A DNA stretch of 64,000 nucleotides, taken from Serpula lacrymans var. lacrymans S7.9. Its lineage: Eukaryota > Basidiomycota > Agaricomycetes > Boletales > Serpulaceae. The position numbers were made by a program, and so were the translations under genes. The DNA lies in the NCBI RefSeq assembly GCF_000218685.1, contig NW_006763292.1:2366897-2430896 (forward strand). The letters run 5' to 3'. This document shows positions 21,064-31,489 of the stretch, piece by piece; positions within the stretch are counted from its first letter, which is position 1; each line of letters opens with the position of its first letter. The notes beneath the pieces were generated by a model. The model ran no database searches, had not been told where the DNA came from, and saw only the letters and a list, made by a program, of their open reading frames with translations.

Positions 21064-22885
21064 TTACACAGCAGAAAATTCTTTATTGAATGCCAGGTCC
21101 GTATCTTTCCCGCTGATCTGTGTGGGTGCTTGAAGTATATGCGAGTTGTGATTCCTGGTATTCAACCTGTGCATTTCGTAAGTAGGAGTGTCTAAACAGT
21201 TACTGGCTGGACGCACGATGCCAGAAGCGAATTTGCATACACTGTATGGATCAGCATTAGTGCGTTATTACTCAGGGTATGCATGCTATGGACACTTACA
21301 CCTCGTTTGCACTAATATGGAGCCAAGATATACGAGGGTGTTTGGGGATAGAAGTTACTTTACGACCGTCAATATAGTTCTAGGGATAACAACGAGCCAG
21401 ACACACAACCATCATCGTGCCGGCTTCAATGATGGTACAGAAGCAAGCAGTTAGCAAACATCTATTTGAATATAGACAGCACGGCTTACGATGTGAAGCC
21501 ACCAGTACCGATAGTATACACAAGTAACTAGTTGATTAAACGATTCAACCTTCCAAAGTAGAGATGAATACATCTCCTTACCTCCACACAAGGGAAGCAA
21601 GATACTCACCTGGAGGATTTAAGTTCAGACCGTCCTGCATGTAGGTAATAGGCAAGGGCACAGGCCGTGGAGGCATCACCCACAACATACATGATATTGT
21701 CAGCGAGGAGAAGCGACTACTTTGTATCTGAGGATCATATGAATGAAAAAAGGAGGGATGCATTTACAAGTGTATTCTGGTAGAATAAAGACCACGAGTG
21801 GTAACGAGTACTGTGAGGAACGACAATTGAGAAAAACTCTTCATAATAAAGGAACAGTAATTATTACCTGAATGCACAAGCAGCTATCCCTACCGCTGAT
21901 AGAAACTGGTAAGCGCCAAAGTCGTTGAATAGAAAAGAGCAGATGCAGACCGCTGCGTCCGGTACTAAAAAAGGCCTATATGTGGTATTAGGCCAGAGAG
22001 CGCATGGATATTGTGATAACACACACCATTGTTAAGGGAACCAACACTTTGCCGCTCACTGAATACAATTAAATCAGGTGCTTTGTTATAGCCATGCACA
22101 GATCAACAGGAGCACGCACATTTCCATCCGCCAAATAAAGTAGCTAAAACAAATGTTAACGCAGGGTCTCAAGTTTGAAAATAAAACTCCCCAAGATTAA
22201 TAAAGACTTACAGACTAACGACATAATCAATAATGAACTAGAGTAGCAATAATTAACGTGGCGGATGGCTATATATCTTTCTCCCATGTACTCACCCCTA
22301 CAATAAAGGTCACCTGGAATATATGTGACAACGACATGATATCAAGTGGCATAATCTTACAGAAATTACACTGATAAGCGCAGTAGCATTCTTCAGATAA
22401 AAGAATTGCTCAATATTTGAGACGACATACCTATGAATAGAGAATAACATATCCACGTCCGAAAAATTGGCAATTAGATAATAGTCCATAGTATAGATTG
22501 ACATTCCAGCATGAACTGTTTCTAAGACCCTAAATATCAAGCGCGTAAGTACGTCTCCAAAGAGAGTACAGGTTGTCTATTACCATATCAAAGCCACCTT
22601 CAAAATTTATGCAGGAATATATTTGTCAATTAGCGTCTAGCACAATCGGAAAACCACGTACAACAGCTTTCAGGCTCCTTCGGTCATCGGGGCAATTTTG
22701 TCATCGGGGCAATTTTGGAAATAAAAGAAAGTCTGCATACACGTCACACCATATAGGCTGTCAACAAACCTTAGGCCCATGATGCAGATAATACTCAGTA
22801 TGGGGGAGTTGTATACTTACAGCAAGCCAAGGAAAGCACCTAAGAGAGGGCCTCGCATGAGTAGTTCTGCTGGAGTAGAAACCAT
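21064..22885 (-). pseudogene. DUF6534-type membrane protein, copy 2, frameshifted
   Basis: The same exon order as copy 1: MVSTPAELLMRGPLLGAFLG, YGVTCMQTFFYFQNCPDD, ISVIS, VTFIVG, FIIDYVVSL, YFIWRMEM, LSGKVLVPLTMVC, and an end at the TAA at 21064. In exon 2 the 17-bp unit TCATCGGGGCAATTTTG is tandemly duplicated (22684-22700, 22701-22717). This shifts the frame after QNCPDD and leads to an early stop. Splice sites are otherwise largely kept, so inactivation looks recent. A resequencing check would show whether the duplication is real. Confidence 0.65.
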
Positions 22886-23394
22886 GGCAGGGACACTTGA
22901 AAAGGTCCTACAAGCAGAGTTTTGTGGATAGAATGGGTGCTAAGGGTCAGTTATACCTCGCTCTACCACTCGGTGGTGCCACGATTGGATTTGGCATAGC
23001 CTGAGGCTGGAGCGCTGGAGGCTGAATGTCGTGATGTCGAAACACATCAGGAAAAGACTATTGATGATTTCCGGGCTGCATTAGCCGCAACGTATGTGGA
23101 CTCCTGAAGTTCAGACGCTATGAAGCAGCAGAAATGGCCGATACTATTGTGTCAACACTGACAGCATTAGGACTATGCCACGGCCTAAGAGAGTCACTGG
23201 CAGGTTGATAACAATAAAGGTAATGATGGACTTGATGCGGGAGATAGGGGATTAACAAGAATTTATGAATGGATATAAGTACTGACGAGAAGACCGGCTT
23301 TCCCTCGGATGCATCCTTGGCACAATACTAGGGTAACTCTGCCATCTTTTCTTGTAATGGCTGTTCCCAATTAACGAACATGCTTACATGCTTT

Positions 23395-23590
23395 CTAACC
23401 TATGCGTCCATACCTGCTTGATATGCCCTGGACGACCAGGCGGCGGCGACTTCGTCATCACCTCAAAGCCAGCAATGGATCGCTGACCAAAGGAGGAAGA
23501 AGATACGAACAAAACAAGTGGGAGTGTGGCTAGAGGCATCCAATCTATGGCCGCAACACAAGATGATGGTGGTCATTGTCTAGCTGAATT
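23395..23590 (+). pseudogene. Fragment of the glycosyltransferase-like gene 3' end
   Basis: About 195 bp resembles 17610-17810, with shared GGCGGCGAC-, GGAAGAAGATACGA-, AAGTGG- and GTGTGGCT-GAGGCATCCA blocks, and residues PGGGDFVITSKPAMD before a stop. It is followed within 110 bp by the intact PPR gene, repeating the order seen at 17.6-18.2 kb. Confidence 0.65.
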
Positions 23591-23698
23591 AATGAAAGAT
23601 ATCTCATGTCCTGGCATTTACAATGGCGAAGGATCCGTTATATACGCATGATTACATGTAATGTGAGATTAGGGAATTCGAGATTAGGATATTGTGAA

Positions 23699-26218
23699 TC
23701 ACGGTCGCCCAAAGGAGTCATCCCGCATCTTGGCCACAGCCCTCAACGCCCTCTGTATATCCCATTCCGTAGGAGTCTGTTCATCACCGACCCAGTCTCG
23801 AATCCAGGCGAGCAACCTACCATACTCGCTCTGGGAATTCTTCTCTGCCCAATCTTCAAATAGCGGTCCTCGCAAGCTGACCTCAGCCCAGAAGACAAGA
23901 GCAATGGACAAGGTCTTCTTGGAAGGATGTATCTTCAGAGCACGCATCCAGGCGAGGGCTTCAGGTATCTCACGTGCCAAGGATGATAGTCCGAGTAGTT
24001 GTATATAAGGCGTGAAAGTGACATCGGTCGGTACAATACTTGAATATAGTTTCTGATCGGGTTGAGCCTCTGTGATAAGTGGTATTTGTCCTTTTCCACC
24101 TTGTTCCAGGGTCTCGGGTGTCTTCGGCGACGAGAACGGAAGTGACATGCTCTGCGCAAATTCTTGAAGAGGATAGAAGGCAGCGGTCTCCGCATCCGCC
24201 GTGCGTATGGCCGTAGCGGGTTGTGGGACCTGTTGAAGCCAAGGCCAATTTCCGACTAACACATCTCGAAAGAGTTGTCTCGCTACAGCCCATGCCGGAG
24301 CATTTCTCCATATCCCTACGGCAGACGACCTTCTCCGACCTTCCAATTTCTGCATGATATCGGATATTACTTCTGTCCGGCCAGTTGGTTCTGGTTTGGG
24401 CCTGTGGAACAGGCTGTTCAGTGTCATATGCTGAAATGTACTTCGAACGGATTCGTTGTCCAGCTTCATTGCCAGGATAGCGGATTTCATGACAATGTTG
24501 AGCGTACTGTCATTGGGCAAAATGCCGTACAGCATTTCCATGTGATCCCAGAGCTGGAAAACAATGTCGGGACGACGAGAGCGCAGCAGCGATACCAGAA
24601 ACTCGTTTATGACGATCACATTGATGTTTATCATGGGTAACACGTGGTCGTCTGCGCTAGTGCCGCTGATATCAGACTGAATGGCACCGTCTTGCAATCC
24701 AGCGAATGTGTTCAGCAAGTAGAATGCTTCTGGAGCCTGTCCGGCTCGAGTGAGCAGTTGGAGACCAATGGTTAGCGCTTTACGGTCTATTGTTAGCTTG
24801 CTATTCACAAGTTGATTCCAGATGACCAGGGCTTCGTCGAATTTCTTGCGATGGAGTAAGCCGCGTAACACGACTGTATAAGTGACCACCGTCGGGCGAA
24901 AGACTTGAGTCTTTGCCTGAGCCCGTTCAAAAAGACGTACAAGCGCCTCCGCTGTGATGGCCCTGTCATTAGCCGCAGAAACAAGTGCAGTAGTCCAATC
25001 ATATATGTCAAGCGTCTTCTTCCTTCCACCCCAAAATGTCGTTGTTATAGACCTTCGGATAGCTAGCTCCGGCTCTTTGGAGGATTTGTCTCGGCTGGCA
25101 TCCTTCTGACCCTCTGATCTAAGTAATCTATGAAGATACTGGAAAGCTGATGCCCTATCGTCCCTGAGGGAGCCCAGATAAAGAGTATTGGCTGGATGAA
25201 CAACTTCGGCTGCGTTGACATTGCGAGCTGAAGAATGAAGTTCGGGTCCATAAGGAGGTTCTAAGTTATGCTCAAGGCAGTACCTGCGAATGGCTTGTAG
25301 GTATTCTTGCGAGTCATGGATTGCGCCATGGTTAGAAAATATCCTCAGATATTCCTCCAAGTGCGGTGCTTTAGGTGTAAAACCATCTTGCGTCATGCGA
25401 GTTCGCAAGTGCTTTGTTAACTGAAGTGTAACAAAACGGTCGGAAAGGAGGGATTTATAAGTGCTGGAACGAAGGGATATATTGCGTGAGCTCATAGCAT
25501 CCAAAAGAGATACGACCAGATCAGCAGCTTCCTCAGAGCTAGTAAACTCGGAAATTGCACGGAGCAGGGCATTGAAGTGGAATTCAGGATGGGGGAGGGG
25601 CATGGTGAGAAATTCGTAGATAAGTCGACGCATAGGACTGAGGACCTCGAAGGCTGCAAGGGAATGGGCGGCAATGACTAGCAAAGGAGGTCGATGGTCA
25701 AGTGCAATGATGGGAAGGTGAGCGAATACCAAGTTCACGAGCCCATCTTGTGCCTGTGCGGGAGTACGAACTTTGTGAGATACCAGATGAATGACTACCC
25801 AAGGTGGAATCTTGGATGATTGGCGAATGACATCGAGAGCACCCGTAGACTCTTCCACGTCCGTCATTTGGCGCGAGATAGCCTCCTTCTTCTTCTCGCG
25901 TATGAGTAACATGGCTTGGTCGATATCTGATGAATTGACGACGGGTTTCCATTCGAGGTAGTCGAAGAACGACACGTCGCATTTCTCAAGGGATTGGTAT
26001 AGTGCATTTCCCTTGTATACGCGGCCTAGGCGAGACACCAAGCTCCAGACGGGGTCTCTGGTTAACCCATTGTAACGGTAAGTAAATGCGGCGATCTTTC
26101 TTTCGAGACGCCTAGACGGTGTGTAGGATGTTCCATTTCGCGGTGAGCTCGTTGATAATTGACGGACGCTAAATGTCTTCTGGGCTCTAGAGAAGAAATG
26201 AAAGACAAGATTCTGCAT
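23699..26218 (-). CDS. Mitochondrial pentatricopeptide-repeat (PPR) protein
   Basis: Single-exon frame of 839 aa. The first ATG is at 26218; the upstream codons have no ATG. The N-terminus MQNLVFHFFSRAQKTFSVRQ is basic and amphipathic, as in mitochondrial transit peptides. The body is a helical-repeat protein with PPR-like units, for example FRPTVVTYTVVLRGLLHRKK, FDEALVIWNQLVNSKLTID and, later, VTFTPYIQLLGLSSLAREI. Such proteins bind organellar RNA for processing, stability or translation; the specific target cannot be inferred. Two degraded copies of its 3' end lie upstream at 17.9 and 20.6 kb. Confidence 0.8.
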   Translation of the reverse strand: MQNLVFHFFSRAQKTFSVRQLSTSSPRNGTSYTPSRRLERKIAAFTYRYNGLTRDPVWSLVSRLGRVYKGNALYQSLEKCDVSFFDYLEWKPVVNSSDIDQAMLLIREKKKEAISRQMTDVEESTGALDVIRQSSKIPPWVVIHLVSHKVRTPAQAQDGLVNLVFAHLPIIALDHRPPLLVIAAHSLAAFEVLSPMRRLIYEFLTMPLPHPEFHFNALLRAISEFTSSEEAADLVVSLLDAMSSRNISLRSSTYKSLLSDRFVTLQLTKHLRTRMTQDGFTPKAPHLEEYLRIFSNHGAIHDSQEYLQAIRRYCLEHNLEPPYGPELHSSARNVNAAEVVHPANTLYLGSLRDDRASAFQYLHRLLRSEGQKDASRDKSSKEPELAIRRSITTTFWGGRKKTLDIYDWTTALVSAANDRAITAEALVRLFERAQAKTQVFRPTVVTYTVVLRGLLHRKKFDEALVIWNQLVNSKLTIDRKALTIGLQLLTRAGQAPEAFYLLNTFAGLQDGAIQSDISGTSADDHVLPMININVIVINEFLVSLLRSRRPDIVFQLWDHMEMLYGILPNDSTLNIVMKSAILAMKLDNESVRSTFQHMTLNSLFHRPKPEPTGRTEVISDIMQKLEGRRRSSAVGIWRNAPAWAVARQLFRDVLVGNWPWLQQVPQPATAIRTADAETAAFYPLQEFAQSMSLPFSSPKTPETLEQGGKGQIPLITEAQPDQKLYSSIVPTDVTFTPYIQLLGLSSLAREIPEALAWMRALKIHPSKKTLSIALVFWAEVSLRGPLFEDWAEKNSQSEYGRLLAWIRDWVGDEQTPTEWDIQRALRAVAKMRDDSFGRP

Positions 26219-26460
26219 ACGAAAACGGCATCTAAAGCAAGACAATATCAGAAAGATATCTAAAATAAAAGCTGTCTATGTCAAACCTGGCGTCCAAAGA
26301 TGCTCCAACGTCGCACTTTTGTAGTTATAGTCCTAGTGAAGAAAAACGAATAGCACAAAGCACGTTTGCCACAATCCAAACAGGACCACACGCACGACGA
26401 TTTTGCGCTCCGCACGCTTTCAACCCTTCGTCCTGTTCTTTTACTTTTGCAGACCGAAAA

Positions 26461-27425
26461 ATGCCCCGCATTTTGTTCGTCAGTGGTTTCCACCCTTCAA
26501 CCCGCGCTCGCGACCTGGCGTATGAATTCGAACGGTGCGATACATCTCTAGCTCCAGTTTGATATTTTTTTTGGGTGCTGAATGTTGTGTTTTTACTAGC
26601 TTTGGACCTCTAGTACGCTGCGACGTTCCCGCTCCACGTAATCCCCATGCAAGTTCGAACCCGTAAGTATTTCAATCATTACTTTCTTTCACCACCGCCC
26701 AGTCGAAGCGATTCGAGGCACCCTATCGACGCCTGAAGCGATCCTGCTTTCTGCGAACGCGAGCTCTTTCGTCGATTCTATCCTCCACTCGCGAGTTCAT
26801 CGTCGATAGCGCTTCCTGCGATCATGCAATGTTTCGAGTTACGTCCGAGAACTACGATCGCTCAACGAACCCTCTCCTTCGCAATCGTCTCGCAGTTACG
26901 CCTTTGTCGAGTTTCGTAGCCAACGTGACGCTGAAGATGCATACTACGATATGTATGTGGTTTATATTCACCGTATTGTCTAGTCATTCATATGATGGTC
27001 ATCCATAGGCATGGTAGATATTTCGAAGGATCCCGCCTAAGCATTCAGGTACTTATTTTTCTCATTAATAAACCTTCGATCATAGCTTATAATAGTAATA
27101 GTGGGCCAAAAATCCTCCATCTTCTGTTTGGCGTTATGACAGACGTTCTTCTCCTCCCCATCGGTCCTCCCGTGACCGTGACCGCGAGCGTTCTCGGAGC
27201 CCCCGTCGTCGCCCTGAACGTACTGAACGAGAGAGAGAAGAGCGTGATAAGGACGTGGATAGGGACAGGGACAGAAGGAGACGCAGCAGATCTCCTGAAA
27301 GGAGAAGAAGCCCTAGTCCTGAGAGAAGGAGGGATGAAAGGGCTCGAACACCTCCTATAGAAGACGCCAAAAAGGAAGACGACCGTGACAGGGCTCAACC
27401 GCAGACCCCACCTTATGACCATTGA
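26461..27425 (+). CDS. SR-type RNA-binding splicing factor (one RRM plus RS tail)
   Basis: Exons 26461-26534, 26600-26662, 26896-26952, 27009-27048 and 27102-27425 (185 aa), all phases consistent. RRM: RNP2 RILFVSGF near residues 3-10, then RFGPLVRCDVPAPRNP, RNP1 YAFVEFRS (about 47-54) and YFEGSRLSIQWAKNPP. The C-terminus is an Arg/Ser/Glu/Asp-rich tail with SRSPRRRP and RRSRSPERRRSPSPERRR, ending TPPYDH. SR proteins act in the nucleus in splice-site selection and mRNA export; the tail is the usual target of SRPK-type kinases. Intron 2 is unusually long (233 bp). Confidence 0.9.
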
Positions 27426-27714
27426 GTAGCTGTTGTGCAGTGTTCATTTCCGTCGACCTTGTTAAAATTTTCTTCATGTCCGTGATGTTCGCGGCCTTCT
27501 TTGTAAATTGTACATAGCGTATAGTTATCTTTCACTGTGTAGTTGCGTTTCAATAGAATTGATGCTTGCAATGCACGTTCGTCGTCGGACTCGTAAACCA
27601 TTCTAAAGCACACAATTTTTGTATATATATTGTGATTTTTGGCATTTAATCCGAAACCTTAACGTCTTGTCGGTCGGACACCCACCGACTGTTGTCAATA
27701 TCAGTAAATTTCCA

Positions 27715-27965
27715 TTACACACCAAGCATAGCCAACTTTTGTCACACCCAATTAGTTAAAATATTTAACTATATTTTGGACCTACAGGATTTTGTCAGAA
27801 TAATGTATTTTTGTTGACATATTTCCACTGATACTATGTTTTGTGTGGAAATATGTTATTCTGACAAAATCCTGTAGGTTCAAAATACAGTTGAATATTT
27901 TAACTACTTTCAGATTTTTTCATTAACTTTGGGTGTGACAAAAGTTGATTCTGCTTAGTGTGTTA
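27715..27965. mobile_element. Foldback MITE-like element
   Basis: A 250-bp sequence is nearly a perfect inverted repeat. The left arm CAACTTTTGTCACACCC (27733-27749) matches the right arm GGGTGTGACAAAAGTTG (27931-27947). A further inner arm CCTACAGGATTTTGTCAGAATA pairs with the sequence before 27890. The outermost bases ...TTACACACC / GTGTGTTA suggest a TA target, as in Tc1/mariner-derived MITEs. No coding capacity. Confidence 0.75.
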
Positions 27966-29460
27966 GGCTGGTTCAAAATTTGTGACTTTTGCAGGAGCAA
28001 TGACACCTGAAGTCCTAGAAGTACAGAGAAGCAATTACCAAACTTGTACTGCAGGCAAACACTAATATTATATCTTGTAAATAAGGTCTGCACCAAAGTA
28101 AGACCATTTGGCGTGAACCCCCCCTTTGGTGCCAATAACACAAATATTGAGCTCTTTTGCACCTTGATTTTAAACTCAACCGCTCCAATTGAATATGGCT
28201 TAGCATCACAGTAAAGGCTAGCCATTGCTTCAACCAGCGTAACCACTTAGCCTTTGTGTGAATTGGTAGAGTTGATAGTGAAGCTCTCAGATGATAAGCA
28301 ACACTAGTTTCAAATTTTTCTTCCATCCCAAACAGATGCTGAGCCATTGAGATAGTGAAACTGTCAGCCACTCCAATTAAAACACCGCTATGAATTGCAG
28401 ACACACCTGAACCAAAACATGGGCAAAAAGAAATGGGATATTCAGAGTCATATAGGTTCAAGGTGCTACATAATATTGTCGTAGTTGTGATACAATAGTA
28501 GGGATCATATACATAACATTTGTTCTCTACAGTAGCTGTTTCAGCTGAAACCTTTATGTGCTTTTTCCTGGGGTGACTAGCCACAAAATGCCGAGTTCAA
28601 GCCAAATGTGCCGCTCATAGTGCCTTCTCTATTACTACCGAAGCGGGGGTTCCTGCCAAAGGTCCTTACTTCGGACCAGACTAGCAGTACATCAGGAAAT
28701 GGGAAATTAATGCCATTACCAGTAATAATGCATGATATTCGTCAAAATGTGCAACAATTAAAAGTCCATCCTGTAGTATGTATCCACACAAAGATCAACT
28801 CTTTTAAGAGGTATCCGCTCAATAACATCCTTATCAGTGTGATTGCAGCTAACAGAAACTGGGCTGTGTAAAGCAAAGTGCTGTCACACTAAATATAAAA
28901 TTCATAATAGCAAATACAGACAGCCCCACATCATATCATAAGTTTATACAATATAAATAATTGCATTTATCATATCTGTCATCTGGGGTGTTTGCTTTTT
29001 TATCATTGGTAGACTCATTATAAATCTTGCATTAACTAATATCCACTCCAGACCACCGCACTTTGAGAAAAATAACACTGTGTGATTATTCAATCAAAAT
29101 CCTGAGTAATCAACGTGAAATGATAATATAGCAATAAGATAACCATGTGTCATTACTGTGGCAACCATTCACATTATGACTTGATAATGGATCAGTAATG
29201 ACATAAAAAAATGATGAAATAATACCGGGATCATTACAGTTCCCTGATTAGATATGATCTCATATACATAGCTCAGATAGACTTGATAAAATCAATCAAA
29301 TTCTTACCAAGTCCTTAGTCTTCCTATCCCCTCATAAGGCAGCCATAACAAGACTATGCCTTGTGGAAAACCAAAAGCACAACATAATTTAACCACTCAA
29401 ATCAGCACCCAGACATAATCTTCTAAAAAACCTCAAGTGCAAGCTGAGAATAATGCCGAA
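27966..29460. other. Repeat-like AT-rich region, no gene assigned
   Basis: Contains a 189-codon minus-strand frame (28584-28015) that I do not recognise and that has no clear start context. Stretches look like decayed transposon sequence. No domain, LTR end or inverted repeat could be fixed. Confidence 0.3.
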
Positions 29461-29479
29461 GATCTGGAAAGAGAGTTAA

Positions 29480-29670
29480 TTTACAAATGGTCTGTAGCTG
29501 TATATAAACCCCAATGGATCAAGCAGACTCCTCAGTGAGTCCTCCTGTTGTATACCAACGACTAACTTGTTCCTAACCATCTGAGCCTACCCACTCACAA
29601 ATCCTCTTTTTTATTGCTATTTTGAGTTTCTAAGTGTGCACCAGAGTGTACAAACTTTGGTATTGCTACA
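29480..29670 (+). repeat. Gypsy-family LTR relic (3' part)
   Basis: Matches the R/U5 half of the gypsy LTR family: TATATAAACCCCAATGGATC, GACTCCTCAGTGAGTCCTCC, TTGTATACCAACG and a degenerate CAGAGTGTACAAAC...TTGCTACA end. The U3 half is not recognisable. Confidence 0.7.
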
Positions 29671-30469
29671 GTGATTGTGTCACATGGCTGATGATGGTGA
29701 TGATTGTTATGTCCATGTCACAGGCTAGGAAACCTGGACCTCCAAACAACTAGACACCCCCAAGTCTGAACTCCCACATCTTTGGTCTTCCCGGAATTAT
29801 GCTCCTCATGCTCTGCTGCTCAGCATAGCCCTGTATCTCTCTCTCATGCAATACTCTGGATACCCACTCCAATTTCCCTGCCCCAGACTTCCAGTCCGCC
29901 ATATGTTTCCTCTGCACATTCTTATGTTTCCTTATGGACTCTGTACTTAGACCTTATGGTACACTCCTCTCACATACAATTCCTCCTTGCTAGAAAGTTG
30001 TAGTTGTCCGCATGAAACTCCATACCTACATCACAAGTTACCCCTTACAGACTCCACTCCCTCCAATTAGTATATAAGCTATAACTTCTGCACTCCATTC
30101 CTGCAGTTTAAATATCAATAAGTTCCCTACACCTTGTTTACCCAAGTCCTTTTCTAAGCTTTCCAGTCCTTTTTTGAAGGACCTTTACTCCACTCTACTT
30201 TCATTCTCTATTCTCCCCTTGTTCACTCTGTCAAGTGACAAAACCGGATAAACCTGGTCTCTGCTAAAGCAGCCATTGTTCTCCATGGAGTCACCATTGT
30301 ACTCCTAGGAGTCATTATACTGTAGCAAGTAGCACCTCCGACTATAAGTAGTAGAGGGTTTAGTATAGAAATACCTCAGTCATTTCTATAGCCTCTTAGG
30401 CAGTGGCTGAGTTTCACTTAGATTTCTACACAGGAAATAATTCTTATTTGAAACGGCAACCTCGGAACC

Positions 30470-31489
30470 ATGACCACAGCATACAATACATCTGCATGTC
30501 CAGTTCTCACTGGACCAACAATTTTCAGATATGGAAACTCTGGATCATCTCAAAGCTATGTCAGGAAAAAGTTCTCTGAGTTGTTACTGGAGAGGAGCTC
30601 AAGCCCTCACCAGGAAAGCCTATTAAGAACAAAGCTTGAAGGAAGTGTCTAGCCACTTGCTGAGAGCAATCAGGGACTGGAACTAGAGTCCAATGTGAGT
30701 AACTTTATTATTAGAGAGTATGACAGGTATACAGTACCTAGACTCCAATGTGAGTAACTAGAGAATAGGAAGCATTGGACTCTGCAGTACTGTCCGAAAT
30801 TTTGTAAACAAAGGTAAACAAAGCAGCCACAAAGGCGAAATAATAGAGAACACAATCAATAGTGAATGATAGAAGAATAGATAGAGAAATGAATGAAAAT
30901 ATATAGGTAGCACAAAGGTGCAGAATCACCAAAACTAACAAAGCCCACCTCCTCGGAGGATCCTGAAATCACCTGGATACTTAAGGATGAGAAGGCACAT
31001 GGAATCATTCAGGACCACATCTCTGATGCCCTCCTAATGAGGACTGGAGACCTCACCAGCTCCAAGGAGTTATTTGATAAACTTGTCTCACTCTATCAGA
31101 TGTCCAACATTGCCTCGGCCTTCTATTCATTCCAGCAACTCACCAAATTGTCCTGGGATGGGACATCACCTATCCAGGACCACATTGCGGAAATCTGGAC
31201 AATTGATTCACACCTCTCTGGAATGAAACTAGGAGTTGATACCAAACTCATGGCCTTTGCTCTTCTCCAATCTCTCCCATGCACTCCTGAATGGCAAATA
31301 TTTCAGTCATCAGTAATCAACACAATTGAAGAAAATAAACTTACCTTTGATGCAGTTGAGATCTGGATCACTGCAGAAGTTGCACGACAGTCAGGGAAGG
31401 CCCCTGGAGGTTCCAAATCAGCACTCAAATCCGAGGAGAAGTGGTGTGACTTCCACAAAGCCAAATCACACAACACCTCGGAGCATTGA
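30470..31489 (+). pseudogene. Copia B gag remnant
   Basis: A short leader frame at 30470-30652 (MTTAYNTSACPVLTGPTIF) is probably the gag start. It is cut by about 260 bp of unrelated sequence (about 30690-30950) that carries a repeated ACTCCAATGTGAGTAAC. Gag resumes at 31037 (ELFDKLVSLYQMSNIASAFY, LLQSLPCTPEWQIF) and reaches the knuckle WCDFHKAKSHNTSEH, in which the last Cys is now His, then the TGA shared with copia A. Confidence 0.8.

Noticed and set aside
27087..27422. Two long minus-strand frames opposite the SR gene, rich in Ser/Leu/Arg
   Set aside because: They are the complement of the RS-repeat exon; codon bias of RS repeats opens the other frames. No independent signal.
28015..28584. 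189-codon minus-strand frame as a gene
   Set aside because: No recognisable domain and no start context; surrounded by decayed repeat sequence. Left unassigned.
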